Source: Streptomyces celluloflavus (lineage in GTDB: Bacteria; Actinomycetota; Actinomycetes; Streptomycetales; Streptomycetaceae). From it: a stretch of 64,000 bases of DNA. The stretch lies in NCBI GenBank assembly GCA_000720995.1, contig JOEL01000004.1:248001-312000 (forward strand). The letters are read 5' to 3'. The notes beneath the pieces were generated by a model. It saw only the letters and a list, made by a program, of their open reading frames with translations. It ran no database searches and had not been told where the DNA came from. This document shows, in pieces, positions 52,587-63,423 of the stretch; position 1 is the first letter of the stretch, and each line of letters begins with the position of its first letter. The position numbers and the translations under genes were made by a program.

Positions 52587-53675
52587 CTACTTGCTCTGCG
52601 CGATCGCCTCGTACACCATGCCGACCAGCAGCTCGTCGGCGTCCCGGCGGCCGAACTCGGAGGCCGCGCGGGACATCTCGTACAGCCGGTGCGGATCGGC
52701 CAGGACCGGGAGCACGGTGTTCTGCACCCACTCCGGCGTCAGCTGGGCGTCGTCGACCAGCAGACCGCCGCCGGCGTTGACCAGCGGCTGGGCGTTGAGC
52801 CGCTGTTCGCCGTTGCCGATGGGCAGCGGGACGAAGGCGGCCGGGAGCCCGACGGCGGACAGTTCGGCGACGGTCATCGCGCCCGCACGGCAGAGCATCA
52901 TGTCGGCCGCGGCGTACGCGAGATCCATCCGGTCCACATACGGTACCGGGACATACGGCGGCATACCGGGCATGTTGTCCACGTGCGGCAGTTCATTCTT
53001 CGGGCCGACCGCGTGCAGTACCTGAATGCCGGAGCGCTGGAGCGCGGGCACGGCGGCCTGGATGACCTCGTTGAGCCGGCGTGCGCCCTGGGAACCGCCG
53101 GACACCAGCAGCGTCGGGAGGTTGGGGTCGAGGCCGAAGGCGGCCCGCGCCTCGGGGCGGACGGCCGCGCGGTCCAGCGTGGCGATGGTGCGGCGCAACG
53201 GAATCCCGACATAGCGGGCACCGCGCAGCTTGCTGTCCGGGGTGCTGACGGCGACGAACTTGGCGTACCGCGAGCCGATCTTGTTGGCCAGGCCGGGACG
53301 GGCGTTGGCCTCGTGGACGATGATCGGCACGCCCCGCCGCTTGGCCGCCAGATAGCCGGGCAGCGCCACATAGCCGCCGAAGCCGACGACGCAGTCCGCC
53401 TTCGTGCGCTCCAGGATCTGCTCGGCGGCCTTGATCGTGCCGCGCAGCCGCCCGGGGACGGTGATCAGTTCGGGGGTGGGCTTGCGTGGCAGCGGTACGG
53501 CCGGGATCAGACCGAGCTCGTAGCCCCGCTCGGGAACGAGCCGGGTCTCCAGTCCCTTCTCCGTGCCCAGTGCCGTGATCCCCACGGTCGGGTCCTGCCT
53601 GCGCAGGGCATCCGCGAGGGCGAGCGCGGGCTCGATGTGGCCGGCGGTCCCCCCACCGGCGAGTACGACATGCAC
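52587..53675 (-). CDS. murG: UDP-GlcNAc:undecaprenyl-PP-MurNAc-pentapeptide transferase
   Basis: A 362-aa GT-B glycosyltransferase that adds GlcNAc to lipid I to give lipid II at the inner face of the membrane. The first G-loop is [20 protein letters not shown], the second is [15 protein letters not shown], and the UDP-binding region has [14 protein letters not shown] with [17 protein letters not shown] at 53675 begins MHVVLAGGG, 6 bases after the ftsW stop. Confidence 0.97.
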   Translation of the reverse strand: MHVVLAGGGTAGHIEPALALADALRRQDPTVGITALGTEKGLETRLVPERGYELGLIPAVPLPRKPTPELITVPGRLRGTIKAAEQILERTKADCVVGFGGYVALPGYLAAKRRGVPIIVHEANARPGLANKIGSRYAKFVAVSTPDSKLRGARYVGIPLRRTIATLDRAAVRPEARAAFGLDPNLPTLLVSGGSQGARRLNEVIQAAVPALQRSGIQVLHAVGPKNELPHVDNMPGMPPYVPVPYVDRMDLAYAAADMMLCRAGAMTVAELSAVGLPAAFVPLPIGNGEQRLNAQPLVNAGGGLLVDDAQLTPEWVQNTVLPVLADPHRLYEMSRAASEFGRRDADELLVGMVYEAIAQSK

Positions 53676-53681
53676 CGAAAT

Positions 53682-55022
53682 TCACCGCTCTCCGGACGGT
53701 CGCTTCTTCACGCGCCGTCTCATCGATTTCCATCTCACCCCAGCCGGTTTCCTGCCGAAAACCGGTTGCCGCATGGCCAACGCCGCCCGTGCGGCGGGCT
53801 CGTCACGCGCGAAGGCGATCAGCAGCCCGACGGCGAACATCGTCGGCAGCAGGGCGGAACCCCCGAAGGAGAACAGCGGGAGCGGGACACCGGCGATCGG
53901 CAACAGGCCGAGCACCGCACCGATATTGATCATGGCTTGCACCATGATCCAGGTGGTCACACCTCCCGCGGCGTACCTCACGAAGGGGTCCTCCGTGCGT
54001 CCGGCCACGCGGATACCCGCATAGCCTAGAGCCGCGAAGAGGGCGAGTACCGACAGCGTCCCCGCCAGGCCCAGTTCCTCGCCTGCGATGGCGAAGATGA
54101 AGTCGGTGTGCGGTTCCGGGAGTTCACCCCATTTTTCCATACTCGCGCCCAGCCCGGAACCGAAGAATCCGCCGGAAGCCAGCGCGTAAATACCGTGTAC
54201 AGCCTGCCAGCACTGATCGCTGGGGCCCGGATCCGTGGCCCCGATGCAGGCGAGCCGGGACATCCGGTTGGCGCTCGTCTTGATCAGCAGCGCCGCGACC
54301 ACGCCCGCGACGGAGAGCACCCCCACGAACAGCCGGGTGGGGGCGCCGGCCAGCCACAGCAGCCCGAAGAGGACCGCCGTGAGAATGACCGCGGTGCCCA
54401 TATCGCCGCCGAGCATGATCAGACCGAGCAGCAGGAAGGCGACCGGGATCAGCGGTACGAGCAGATGCTTCCACTGCGCGAGCAGCTTCTTGTCGTGCTT
54501 GCGGGCCAGCAGGTCAGCGCCCCACAGGACCAGCGCGAGTTTGCCGAACTCGCTGGGCTGCATCTGGAAGGCGCCGCCCAGGTTGAGCCAGTTCTGGTTG
54601 CCGTTGACGGCGACCCCGATACCCGGCACCTGCACCAGGCACATCAGGAACACCGAGCCCGCGAGCAGCGGGTAGGCCAGCATGCGGTGCAGCCTGACGG
54701 GCATCCGGGCGGCGACCAGCATGAGTCCGCCGCCGAGGACGGCGGCGAGCAGCTGTTTGCGGAAGAAGTACGACGGGGCCAGACCGTACTGAAGGGCCTT
54801 GATCTGGGAGGCCGAGTAGACCATCACCAGCCCCAGCACGATGAGCAGGAGGCTGCCGCCGAGGACGAGATAGTAGGCGGTCAGCGGCCGGTCCCAGGCG
54901 CGTTTCGCCTGTACGTACAAGCGCCGGGGACCACCCAAGACGCGGCCGCCGCGCGGCGGCCGCCCCGTGGAGGGCCGGCGCGCCGGTCTCGGTGAGGCCG
55001 CCTTCGCCGATCGGGCCGTCAT
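53682..55022 (-). CDS. ftsW: Lipid II polymerase/divisome protein FtsW
   Basis: A 446-aa SEDS protein with ten predicted membrane helices. Diagnostic parts are NGNQNWLNLGGAFQMQPSEF, the SGGFFGSGLGAS loop, PEPHTDFIFAIAGEELG and PLPLFSFGGSALLPTM. It polymerises septal glycan with PbpB. ATG at 55022 has GGAGGGG 6 bases upstream; an in-frame GTG at 55037 abuts that site and is unlikely. A 58-base gap separates it from murD. Confidence 0.96.
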   Translation of the reverse strand: MTARSAKAASPRPARRPSTGRPPRGGRVLGGPRRLYVQAKRAWDRPLTAYYLVLGGSLLLIVLGLVMVYSASQIKALQYGLAPSYFFRKQLLAAVLGGGLMLVAARMPVRLHRMLAYPLLAGSVFLMCLVQVPGIGVAVNGNQNWLNLGGAFQMQPSEFGKLALVLWGADLLARKHDKKLLAQWKHLLVPLIPVAFLLLGLIMLGGDMGTAVILTAVLFGLLWLAGAPTRLFVGVLSVAGVVAALLIKTSANRMSRLACIGATDPGPSDQCWQAVHGIYALASGGFFGSGLGASMEKWGELPEPHTDFIFAIAGEELGLAGTLSVLALFAALGYAGIRVAGRTEDPFVRYAAGGVTTWIMVQAMINIGAVLGLLPIAGVPLPLFSFGGSALLPTMFAVGLLIAFARDEPAARAALAMRQPVFGRKPAGVRWKSMRRRVKKRPSGER

Positions 55023-55080
55023 TCTCGTCCCCTCCACGGGTGCGCTCGCCGCCGATGGTGACGGCAGCGGGGAGAAACGG

Positions 55081-56499
55081 TCAGTGATCCGGTGCGGTCA
55101 GTTCGCGGACCGCGTCGGCGAAGGCATCGCCCCGCTTGGTGTAGTTCACGAACATGTCCATCGAGGCGCAGGCCGGGGCCAGCAGGACCGTGTCACCGGG
55201 CTCGGCCAGCCGCGCCGCTTCCCGGACCGCCTCGGGCATCGCCCCAGTGTCGGTCCGGTCGAGGTCGGCCACCGGCACATCGGGGGCGTGTCGCGCCAGG
55301 GCTTCGCGAATCAGCGCCCGGTCGGCGCCGATCAGCACCACGCCGCGCAGCCGCGCGGCCGACTTCCGGACGAGCTCGTCGAAGGTCGCGCCCTTGGCCA
55401 GGCCGCCGGCGATCCAGACGATGTGCTCGTACGCCGCCAAGGACGCCTCGGCGGCGTGGGTGTTGGTGGCCTTGGAGTCGTCGACGTAGGCGACGCCGCC
55501 GATGTCCGCGATGTGCTGGATACGGTGCGCGTCCGGGTGGAAGGCGCGCAGTCCGTCGCGTACCGCCGTGGGGCGCACGCCGAAGGCGCGGGCCAGCGCC
55601 GCGGCCGCGAGGGCGTTGGCGATGTTGTGCGGGGCGGCGGGGGTGATGTCCGCGACCTCGGCCAGTTCCTGCGCCTGCTGCTGCCGGTTGGCCACGAAGG
55701 CGCGGTCGACGAGGAGGCCCTCGACCACACCGAGCTGCGAGGGGCCGGGGGTGCCGAGGGTGAAGCCGATGGCCCGGCAGCCCTCCTCGACGTCGGCCCG
55801 GCGGACCAGGTCCTCGGTCGCGCCGTCCGCCGCGTTGTAGACGCAGGCGACGGTGTTGCCCTCGTAGATACGGCCCTTGTCGGCGGCGTAGGCCGCCATG
55901 GAGCCGTGCCAGTCGAGGTGGTCGGGGGCGAGGTTGAGGACGGTGGCGGAGTGCGGGCGTACGGAGGGCGCCCAGTGGAGCTGGTAGCTGGAGAGCTCGA
56001 CCGCCAGGACGTCGTACGGCTCGTCCGAGAGGACGACGTCCACGAGCGGGACGCCGATGTTGCCGACGGCGGCGGTGCGCAGCCCCTCGGCCTCCAGGAT
56101 GGCGGCCAGCATCCGGACCGTGGTCGTCTTGCCGTTGGTGCCGGTGACCGCGAGCCACGGCGGTGCGTCGGGGCGGCGCAGCCGCCAGGCCAGCTCGACG
56201 TCGCCCCATACGGGCACACCGGCCTGTTCGGCGGCGCGGAAAAGCGGGCTGGTGGGCTTCCAGCCGGGGGTGGTGACGACGAGTTCGGTGCCCTCGGGGA
56301 GGGTGTCGCCGTCACCGAGGCGGACCGTCACGCCCAGCGCTTCGAGCTCGGCGGCCTCGGCGCGCTGCCGCTCGCCGTCACTGCCGTTGACGACCGTGAC
56401 GGTGGCGCCGAGGCCGGCCAGGGCGCGGGCGGCGGGGACGCCGCTCACGCCGAGGCCGGCGACGGTGATGCGCATGCCGGAGAAGTCCTGCGGGGTCAC
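55081..56499 (-). CDS. murD: UDP-MurNAc-L-Ala:D-Glu ligase
   Basis: A 472-aa Mur ligase. The N-terminal Rossmann part has [16 protein letters not shown], the ATP loop is [13 protein letters not shown], and later [12 protein letters not shown] and [12 protein letters not shown] are the family motifs of the central and C-terminal domains. It adds D-glutamate to UDP-MurNAc-L-Ala. GTG at 56499 overlaps the mraY stop by 4 bases (GTGA), which fixes the start. Confidence 0.97.
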   Translation of the reverse strand: MTPQDFSGMRITVAGLGVSGVPAARALAGLGATVTVVNGSDGERQRAEAAELEALGVTVRLGDGDTLPEGTELVVTTPGWKPTSPLFRAAEQAGVPVWGDVELAWRLRRPDAPPWLAVTGTNGKTTTVRMLAAILEAEGLRTAAVGNIGVPLVDVVLSDEPYDVLAVELSSYQLHWAPSVRPHSATVLNLAPDHLDWHGSMAAYAADKGRIYEGNTVACVYNAADGATEDLVRRADVEEGCRAIGFTLGTPGPSQLGVVEGLLVDRAFVANRQQQAQELAEVADITPAAPHNIANALAAAALARAFGVRPTAVRDGLRAFHPDAHRIQHIADIGGVAYVDDSKATNTHAAEASLAAYEHIVWIAGGLAKGATFDELVRKSAARLRGVVLIGADRALIREALARHAPDVPVADLDRTDTGAMPEAVREAARLAEPGDTVLLAPACASMDMFVNYTKRGDAFADAVRELTAPDH

Positions 56500-57569
56500 T
56501 TGGCCGCCTGCCAGCCGCCGTAGAAGATGCCGAGTCCGACGATCACGCACATGCCCTGGATGATCCAGAATCTGACCACCACCAGCACTTCGCTCCAGCC
56601 CTTCAGTTCGAAGTGATGCTGAAGTGGCGCCATGCGGAAGACCCGCTTGCCGGTGAGGCGGAAGGATCCGACCTGGATCACCACGGACATGGTGATGAGC
56701 ACGAACAGTCCGCCGAGGACGGCCAGCAGCATCTCGGTACGGGAGCAGATGGCCAGGCCGGCGAGCGCGCCGCCCAGTGCCAGCGAACCGGTGTCACCCA
56801 TGAAGATCTTGGCGGGTGAGGTGTTCCACCACAGGAAGCCGAAGCAGGCACCCATCAGCGCCGAGGCGACGACCGCCAGGTCGAGTGGATCGCGGACCTC
56901 GTAACAGGCGGGTCCCGCGGTGATCTGGTTGGCGCAGGACTCCTGGTACTGCCAGATACCGATGAACGTGTACGCGCCGAAGACCATCACCGAGGCGCCG
57001 GTGGCCAGGCCGTCGAGGCCGTCGGTGAGGTTCACGCCGTTGGACATCGCCAGGATCATGAACAGCGCCCAGATCACGAAGAGCACCGGGCCGATCTGCC
57101 AGCCGAAGTCCTGGGTGAAGGACAGCCGGTCGGAGGCCGGGGTCTGTCCGCGCAGATCCGCGAACTGCAAGGAGAGCACCGCGAAGGCGATACCGACGAT
57201 CAGCTGGCCGGCCATCTTGGCCTTGGCCCGCAGACCCAGCGAACGCTGCTTGACGATCTTGATGTAGTCGTCGAGGAAGCCGACCAGACCCATGCCCGCC
57301 ATCAGGAAGAGCACCAGCACACCGGAGAAGGTGGGGTCGCTGCTCGTGATGACCTTGGTCAGCGCGTACGCGATGATCGTGGCCAGGATGAAGGCGATAC
57401 CACCCATGGTGGGGGTACCGCGCTTGCTGTGGTGGTCCCGCGGTCCGTCATCGCGGATGAACTGACCGTAGCCCTTCTTGGCCAGCAGCTTGATCAGCAC
57501 CGGGGTACCGATCAGGGTCAGGAAGAGCCCGATCATTCCGGAGAAGAGGATCTGCTTCATCGAGTTCAT
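56496..57569 (-). CDS. mraY: Phospho-MurNAc-pentapeptide translocase
   Basis: A 357-aa membrane enzyme with ten predicted helices that makes lipid I. Active-site parts are [18 protein letters not shown] near residue 41, [18 protein letters not shown] and [12 protein letters not shown] with [18 protein letters not shown] at 57569 overlaps the murF stop by 4 bases (ATGA). Confidence 0.97.
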   Translation of the reverse strand: MNSMKQILFSGMIGLFLTLIGTPVLIKLLAKKGYGQFIRDDGPRDHHSKRGTPTMGGIAFILATIIAYALTKVITSSDPTFSGVLVLFLMAGMGLVGFLDDYIKIVKQRSLGLRAKAKMAGQLIVGIAFAVLSLQFADLRGQTPASDRLSFTQDFGWQIGPVLFVIWALFMILAMSNGVNLTDGLDGLATGASVMVFGAYTFIGIWQYQESCANQITAGPACYEVRDPLDLAVVASALMGACFGFLWWNTSPAKIFMGDTGSLALGGALAGLAICSRTEMLLAVLGGLFVLITMSVVIQVGSFRLTGKRVFRMAPLQHHFELKGWSEVLVVVRFWIIQGMCVIVGLGIFYGGWQAAK

Positions 57570-58999
57570 CGGGCTGCGGCCCCGCCCTCAGCGCCCAGTA
57601 CGCCCTCGTCGTCAAGCAATGCTGCGGCGACCCGCTCCAGACCCATCGATCTGGACGCCTTCACCAGCACGACGTCTCCCGGTCGCAGCTCGCTGCGCAA
57701 CAGGTCGACCGCCGCCTGCGCGTCGGACACGTGCACCGACTCCTCACCCCACGAACCCTCGTTCTTGGCGCCCATGTCGAGCCAGGCCGCTTCCCTGCCG
57801 CCGACTGCCACGAGCTTGCTGACGTTGAGCCGGACGACCAGCCGTCCGACCGCGTCGTGTTCGGCGAGCGCGTCCCCGCCCAGCTCGGCCATCTCACCGA
57901 GCACCGCCCACGTACGACCGCCTGCTGTCCTGGCGGCCGTGCCCATCGCGACCAGCGCTCGCAGCGCCGCTCGCATGGACTCGGGATTCGCGTTGTAGGC
58001 GTCGTTGACGACCGTCACGCCGTCCGCGCGCTCGGTGACCTCCATCCGCCAGCGGGAGAGCGTGCCGGCTTCGGAGAGCGCCACGGCGATCTCGTCTGCG
58101 GGCATGCCCAACTCATGGGCGACGGCGGCCGCGGCAAGCGCGTTCGACACGTGGTGCTCACCGTACAGCCGCATCGTCACATCGCCGCACCCGGAGGGTG
58201 TGTGAAGCGTGAAGGCGGGCCTGCCCTGGGCGGTGAGCCGGACATTCTCGGCACGTACGTCGGCGTCCGCGGCCTCGCCGAACAGGAGCGTACGGGCCTT
58301 CGTACGGGGCGCCATGGCGCGTACGTACGGATCGTCCGCGTTGAGGACCGCGAGTCCGTCCTCGGGCAGCGCCTCGACCAGTTCGCCCTTGGCCTGGGCG
58401 ATCTGCTCGCGGCCGCCGAACTCGCCGATGTGCGCGGTGCCGACGTTCAGCACCACGCCGATCCTGGGCGGGGTCAGCTCGGCGAGGTAGCGGATGTGGC
58501 CGACGCCGCGGGCACCCATCTCCAGGACGAGGTGCCGGGTGTCCGCCTCGGCACGCAGCGCGGTCAGCGGCAGCCCGATCTCGTTGTTGAGGTTGCCCTC
58601 CGGCCAGACGGTCGGACCGCACCGCTGCAGGAGCTGGGCGATCAGGTCCTTGGTGCTGGTCTTGCCGGCCGAGCCGGTGAGGGCGACGACGGTGGCGCCG
58701 AGCCGCTCGACGACGGTGCGGGCGAGCGCGCCGAGCGCGCCGACCACGTCGTCGACGACGATCGCGGGGACGCCGACGGGGCGGGCCGCCAGTACGGCCA
58801 CCGCGCCCGCCTCGACCGCGCGCCGCGCGAAGTCGTGGCCGTCGACGCGTTCCCCGGCGAAGGCCACGAACAGGCCGCCGGGGCGCACCTCGCGGGAGTC
58901 CTTGGCGACGGGCCCGGTGACCTGGACCCCGGCGTCCGGTATGTCGTGCTGCTGCCCGCCGACGATTCTCGCGATCTCGGCTAGGGACAGGGAGATCAC
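57566..58999 (-). CDS. murF: UDP-MurNAc-tripeptide:D-Ala-D-Ala ligase
   Basis: A 477-aa Mur ligase. The ATP loop is [34 protein letters not shown] and LNADDPYV follow, and [17 protein letters not shown] is the late MurF signature. It adds D-Ala-D-Ala to the stem peptide. GTG at 58999 follows GGGGGTGA. It is 62 bases downstream of murE and coupled to mraY. Confidence 0.97.
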   Translation of the reverse strand: MISLSLAEIARIVGGQQHDIPDAGVQVTGPVAKDSREVRPGGLFVAFAGERVDGHDFARRAVEAGAVAVLAARPVGVPAIVVDDVVGALGALARTVVERLGATVVALTGSAGKTSTKDLIAQLLQRCGPTVWPEGNLNNEIGLPLTALRAEADTRHLVLEMGARGVGHIRYLAELTPPRIGVVLNVGTAHIGEFGGREQIAQAKGELVEALPEDGLAVLNADDPYVRAMAPRTKARTLLFGEAADADVRAENVRLTAQGRPAFTLHTPSGCGDVTMRLYGEHHVSNALAAAAVAHELGMPADEIAVALSEAGTLSRWRMEVTERADGVTVVNDAYNANPESMRAALRALVAMGTAARTAGGRTWAVLGEMAELGGDALAEHDAVGRLVVRLNVSKLVAVGGREAAWLDMGAKNEGSWGEESVHVSDAQAAVDLLRSELRPGDVVLVKASRSMGLERVAAALLDDEGVLGAEGGAAAR

Positions 59000-59061
59000 A
59001 GGTCACCCCCGGCGGGGGGCAGGAGGTACCAACAGAAGGGTTGTGCGCGCATGGCGGTGTG

Positions 59062-60780
59062 TCATCCCTGGTGGTTCGGCTGCTGTGACGTCAAGGAAGC
59101 CTCGATGGCCTCGCGCAGCACCTGGCGGTCGTCGAAGGGGCGGACCACTCCGGCGATGTCCTGGCCCTGCTCGTGGCCCTTGCCCGCGACGATCACGGTG
59201 TCGCCGGGCTCGGCACGGGCGACGGCGGCGGCGATGGCGGCGGCCCGCTCTTCTTCGACCAGCACGGTGCCGCGTTCGTGGACGGGCACCTCGGCGGCGC
59301 CCGCGAGCATGGTGGCGAGGATCGCGAGCGGGTCCTCGGAACGGGGGTTGTCGGAGGTCAGTACGGCGGTGTCGGCGAGCCGGGCGACCGCGGCACCCAT
59401 CGGGACGCGCTTGTGCGGGTCACGGTCGCCGCCGCAGCCGAGGACGGCGTGCAGCTTGCCCTCGGTGACCTTGCGCAGCGCGCGGAGAACCGATTCGACG
59501 GCGTCGGTCTTGTGGGCGTAGTCGACGACCGCCAGATAGGGCTGGCCGGCGTCGACGCGCTCCAGGCGGCCGGGGACGCCGGGGACCGCCGCGACGCCGT
59601 CGGCGGCGGTCTGCGGGTCGATCCCCGCGACGATCAGCGCGGTGATGGCGGCGAGCGCGTTGGCGACGTTGAACGGGCCGGCGATCGGGGAGGCGGCGCG
59701 CAGCGTCCGGCCGTCCGGACCGTGCACGGTGAAGGTCGAGCCCAGCGCGCCGACCTCGACGTCCGCGGCCCGCCAGTCCGCGTCCGGGTGGCCCTCGGCG
59801 GAGAAGGTGGTGACCGGGACCTCGGACTCGCCGTCGGCCAGCCGCCTGCCGTACTCGTCGTCGAGGTTGACGACACCGGCGCGGCTGCGGGCCCTGGTGA
59901 ACAGCTGGGCCTTGGCCTGGAAGTAGTCCTCCATGCCGGAGTGGAACTCCATGTGCTCCGGGCTGAGGTTGTTGAAGATCGCGACGTCGAAGACGCAGCC
60001 GTCGACGCGGCCGAGGACCAGCGCGTGGCTGGAGACCTCCATGGCGACCGCGCGGACGCCGCGCTCGCGCATGACGGCGAAGAGCGCCTGGAGGTCGGTG
60101 GCCTCGGGGGTGGTGCGCTCGGACTTCATGCGCTCACCGCCGATCCGGGTCTCGACGGTGCCGATCAGGCCGGTCGGCGCGCCGTCCGACTTCGCGGCGG
60201 CCGCCCGCAGCCCGCCCTCGATGAGGTAGGCGGTGGTGGTCTTGCCGGAGGTGCCGGTGATGCCGATCTGGAGCAGGTCCTCGCCCGGCGCTCCGTAGAT
60301 CGAGACGGCCAGCGCGCCCATCCGCGAGCGCGGGTTCTCGACGACGAGGACCGGCAGACCGGTCGCCGCGGCGCGGTCCGCGCCCGCCGGGTCGGTCAGG
60401 ATCGCGGCGGCGCCGAGGTCGGCGGCCTGGGCGACGAAGTCGGCGCCGTGCAGACGGGCGCCGGGCAGCGCGGCGTAGACGTCACCGGGACGGACCGCCC
60501 GGGAGTCGTGCGTGATGCCGGTGACCTGGACATCGGGCCCGCCCGCGGCCGGAGCCGGGGTGCCCAGCTGTGCGGCGAGATCCGCCAGGCGGGTCGGGCG
60601 GACCCGCTCGGGGCGGGGTGCGCCCGGGTATGTGCCGGGGCCCTCCTTCTCGGCGTTCCGGGTTTTTGGGGACTGATCAGCTTGTGACACGGCGGTGAGC
60701 GTACCGGGCACAACGGCTCCGGGGCGAAGTGAGGGCTGCTGCGGGGAATGGTTCCCGGGGCCGGGGGTGATGGTCGTCAC
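59062..60780 (-). CDS. murE: UDP-MurNAc-L-Ala-D-Glu:diaminopimelate ligase
   Basis: A 572-aa Mur ligase, long for the family because of an N-terminal extension of about 60 residues rich in Pro, Gly and Ser. The ATP loop is TGTSGKTTTAYLIE, and DYAHKTDAVE, GCGGDRDPHKRVPMG and TSDNPRSEDP follow. The D-N-P-R motif is that of diaminopimelate-adding MurE; Streptomyces use the LL isomer. GTG at 60780 is 18 bases after the pbpB stop; a later in-frame GTG (VSQADQSP) is also possible. Confidence 0.95.
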   Translation of the reverse strand: MTTITPGPGNHSPQQPSLRPGAVVPGTLTAVSQADQSPKTRNAEKEGPGTYPGAPRPERVRPTRLADLAAQLGTPAPAAGGPDVQVTGITHDSRAVRPGDVYAALPGARLHGADFVAQAADLGAAAILTDPAGADRAAATGLPVLVVENPRSRMGALAVSIYGAPGEDLLQIGITGTSGKTTTAYLIEGGLRAAAAKSDGAPTGLIGTVETRIGGERMKSERTTPEATDLQALFAVMRERGVRAVAMEVSSHALVLGRVDGCVFDVAIFNNLSPEHMEFHSGMEDYFQAKAQLFTRARSRAGVVNLDDEYGRRLADGESEVPVTTFSAEGHPDADWRAADVEVGALGSTFTVHGPDGRTLRAASPIAGPFNVANALAAITALIVAGIDPQTAADGVAAVPGVPGRLERVDAGQPYLAVVDYAHKTDAVESVLRALRKVTEGKLHAVLGCGGDRDPHKRVPMGAAVARLADTAVLTSDNPRSEDPLAILATMLAGAAEVPVHERGTVLVEEERAAAIAAAVARAEPGDTVIVAGKGHEQGQDIAGVVRPFDDRQVLREAIEASLTSQQPNHQG

Positions 60781-60798
60781 GGCGGTGTTGCCTCGATT

Positions 60799-62820
60799 TC
60801 ATTCGCCTGGCTTGAAGGTGACCGGCAGCCTCGGGGGCTGGCTGCCGCTCGGCGGAACCTGGAGGGTTTTGAGCGCGAACTCCATGACCTTCTGGTAGAT
60901 CGGGCCGCAGACCTGACCGCCGAAATAGCTGCCCTTGGTGGGATTCTGGACGGCGCAGTAGACCGTGATACGGGGCTTGTCGGCGGGCGCGAACCCGGCG
61001 AAGGAAGCCGTGTAGCCGTGGTAGCGGCCGGTCTTGGGGTCCACCCTGTTGGACGTGCCGGTCTTGCCCCCGACACGGTATCCGTCGATCTTCGCGTTCG
61101 CTCCGGTGCCCTCCCGGTCGTCGACCACCGATTCGAGCATGGTGGCGAGGGTGGCCGCGGTCTTCTTGCTGACCACGCGGTTCTTGGCGGGCTCCGGCGC
61201 GGGGGTGTAGCGGCCGCCGGGCCCGGTGGTGCCGCGGACGAGCGTGGGGGCGACGCGCTCGCCGCCGTTGGCGATCGTGGAGTAGACCGACGCGGCCTGG
61301 ACGGCGTTGAGGGACAGCCCCTGGCCGAACGGGATGGTGAACTGCTGCGAGGTGTTCCACTTCTGCGGCTCGGCCAGGATGCCGGCCGTCTCCCCCGGGA
61401 AGCCGAGCCCCGTCGGCTTCCCGATCCCGAACTTCCGCAGGTAGGAGTAGAGCACCTGGTTGGTCTCCTGCTGCGTCTTGCCGAGCTGGCCGACGGCGAG
61501 GATCGTGCCGATGTTGCTGGACTTGGCGAGCACGCCGTTGAGCGTGAGGTGCCAGGTGGCGTGGTCGATGTCGTCCGCGAACAGCCGGTCGCCGCGGTGC
61601 AGCCGGTTGGGCACGGTGACCTTGGTCGCGGGGGTGGCGGCGCCCTCCTCCAGGACGGCGGCCATCGACATCAGCTTGCTGGTGGAGCCCGGTTCGTACG
61701 CGTCGGTGAGCGCGGCGTTGCCCAGTGCGGCCGGGTCCGCCTTCGCGACGTTGTTGGGGTCGAAGCCGGGTGAGTTGGCCAGCGCCAGGATCTCGCCGGT
61801 CCGGGTGTCCTGGACGACGACGTAACCGCGGTCGGCCTTGGACTTCTCGACCTGCTGCGTGATGGCCTGCTGGGCCGCCCACTGGATGTCGCGGTCGAGG
61901 GTGAGCGTGACGCCGGTACCGGGGACGGCGGGGTGCTCCTGGGTGTCGCCGGTGGGCACCCGGCGGCCGCCGGACTGGGCGTAGACGAGCTTGCCGTCCT
62001 TGCCCGCGAGGCTCTCGTCGAGCCGTGCCTCCAGGCCGCCGGCGCCCTTGCCCTCGTTGTTGACGAAGCCGACGACACCGGCCGCGAGGTCCTGGTTGGG
62101 GTAGACGCGCTTGCTGTGCTTGTCGGCGAAGACGCCGACCAGGACGTTGGGGCGGGGCGCCTGCCGGGGTGCGGCGGCGGCCTTGCGGTCGAGGACCTTG
62201 CGGAGGTCCTTGATCTGCTTCCAGACCTGCGGGGTCTGCTGCCGGGCGAGCACGACGTAGCGCGTCCGGGCGTTGCCGAGCTTTTTGGCGAGGGTGGCCC
62301 GGTCCTCGCCGAGGACGGGCGCGAGCAGCGCCGCGGCCTGCTGCGGCGCGTCCTCGATCTTGGTCTTGTCGGGCGCCAGCAGGCTGGGGTCGGCGGTGAT
62401 GTCGTACGCGTCCACGGAGGTGGCCAGGGCCACCCCGTCCCGGTCCGTGATCGTGCCGCGCTCGGCGGCGAGCTTGACCGGGACGTAGCGGTTCTCGTTG
62501 GCCTTCGCGGCGTACGCCCCGGCGTCCACGGCCTGCACCTGGAAGAGCCGGACGACGAAGACCAGCATCACCAGCGTCAGCGCGAGCGCGACCAGCCGCA
62601 GCCGGGGACGCGGGCTGCCGAGGCGGAAGGGGGCGGCACCGGAGCGCGGGCGTCCGGAGCGGGGGGCGGGGCGCCGGGCCGCCGCGGGTCCGGAGCGGCC
62701 GGCCCCGGACGCGGTGCGCTTGCCGGACGCCGCTTTCGCCGAGGGGCGGGCGGCCGGGCGCTGCGGGCCGCGCTGGGCCGGGCGCGGGACGCGGCGGCGG
62801 GGGTCCTTGGGCTCGGTCAT
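60799..62820 (-). CDS. pbpB: Septal class B penicillin-binding protein (FtsI/PBP3)
   Basis: A 673-aa transpeptidase. A basic cytoplasmic tail of about 70 residues precedes one membrane helix (about 76-95) and a dimerisation domain (RGTITDRDGVALATSVDAYD). The transpeptidase domain has S379-T-S-K382, the SSN motif (LAKSSNIGT) and KTG (VGGKTGTSNRV). It cross-links septal peptidoglycan with FtsW. ATG at 62820 has GGAG 8 bases upstream and overlaps the stop codon of a possible 38-codon frame that fills the gap after ftsL. Confidence 0.97.
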   Translation of the reverse strand: MTEPKDPRRRVPRPAQRGPQRPAARPSAKAASGKRTASGAGRSGPAAARRPAPRSGRPRSGAAPFRLGSPRPRLRLVALALTLVMLVFVVRLFQVQAVDAGAYAAKANENRYVPVKLAAERGTITDRDGVALATSVDAYDITADPSLLAPDKTKIEDAPQQAAALLAPVLGEDRATLAKKLGNARTRYVVLARQQTPQVWKQIKDLRKVLDRKAAAAPRQAPRPNVLVGVFADKHSKRVYPNQDLAAGVVGFVNNEGKGAGGLEARLDESLAGKDGKLVYAQSGGRRVPTGDTQEHPAVPGTGVTLTLDRDIQWAAQQAITQQVEKSKADRGYVVVQDTRTGEILALANSPGFDPNNVAKADPAALGNAALTDAYEPGSTSKLMSMAAVLEEGAATPATKVTVPNRLHRGDRLFADDIDHATWHLTLNGVLAKSSNIGTILAVGQLGKTQQETNQVLYSYLRKFGIGKPTGLGFPGETAGILAEPQKWNTSQQFTIPFGQGLSLNAVQAASVYSTIANGGERVAPTLVRGTTGPGGRYTPAPEPAKNRVVSKKTAATLATMLESVVDDREGTGANAKIDGYRVGGKTGTSNRVDPKTGRYHGYTASFAGFAPADKPRITVYCAVQNPTKGSYFGGQVCGPIYQKVMEFALKTLQVPPSGSQPPRLPVTFKPGE

Positions 62821-62933
62821 ACCGCGTTCTCCGGGGCGTGCGCGGGGATGGCTGGACCGCGGGTGGTGGCTGCGGGAACGCCTGGGGCCTGGGCTGCGCA
62901 GGTGTCGTAGGGGTCGGCGGCCTCGCGCGTCAC
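62817..62933 (-). CDS. Possible 38-aa frame between ftsL and pbpB
   Basis: A GTG at 62933 opens a 38-codon frame starting VTREAADPYDTCAAQAPGVP and ending ENAV, whose TGA overlaps the pbpB ATG (ATGA). It begins 4 bases after the ftsL stop, so it exactly fills the gap. The third codon positions are about 80% G/C, high but below the neighbouring genes. No motif or membrane helix is visible and there is no good ribosome site. It may be a coupling peptide for pbpB or just chance. Confidence 0.3.
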   Translation of the reverse strand: MTREAADPYDTCAAQAPGVPAATTRGPAIPAHAPENAV

Positions 62934-62937
62934 GGGA

Positions 62938-63423
62938 TCACCTGCCGAAGGTCGTCGGAGAGAGGGCGGCCCCGGCACCCGGAGCGCCCGCCGTGCCCGG
63001 CAGCGCGGACGGGCCCGTGAGCAGCGGCCGGACCCGGAAGCTCATCGGCGCCGGCCCGGACGTGGCCTCGCTCGGCTTGCCGCGGACCGTACCGTCCGGG
63101 TTCAGGAACGCCGGGGTGCCGCCCGGCACCATGCCCAGCTCCCGGGCCCGCCGTTCGAGCCCGCCCGGCGCGGAGTAGGAGTCCACTTCCTGTTGCAGCG
63201 CCTGCTGCTCGTCCGTCAGCTCGTCGGTCTTCTTCTCCAGCTTGCTGAGCTCGAACGATCCCTGGTTGAGCGCGGAGTTGAGCAGCAGCAGCGAAATCAG
63301 CCCGGAGCCGAGCAGGACGACGACCAGGAGTACGAAGGGCGTACGCGCCGCGGTGCCGGCGCCGGAGGGGAAGAGCGCCGAGAGGCGTCCCTGCCTCCCG
63401 CGCGGCCGCCCCTGGGCGCTCAC
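62938..63423 (-). CDS. ftsL: Cell division protein FtsL (septum formation initiator-like)
   Basis: A 161-aa bitopic protein: short basic cytoplasmic tail, one membrane helix (about 29-50, [20 protein letters not shown]), and a coiled coil (about 58-85, [20 protein letters not shown]). A Gly/Pro/Ala-rich C-terminal tail follows. Position between rsmH and pbpB identifies it although FtsL sequences diverge. GTG at 63423 overlaps the rsmH stop (GTGA). Confidence 0.9.
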   Translation of the reverse strand: MSAQGRPRGRQGRLSALFPSGAGTAARTPFVLLVVVLLGSGLISLLLLNSALNQGSFELSKLEKKTDELTDEQQALQQEVDSYSAPGGLERRARELGMVPGGTPAFLNPDGTVRGKPSEATSGPAPMSFRVRPLLTGPSALPGTAGAPGAGAALSPTTFGR

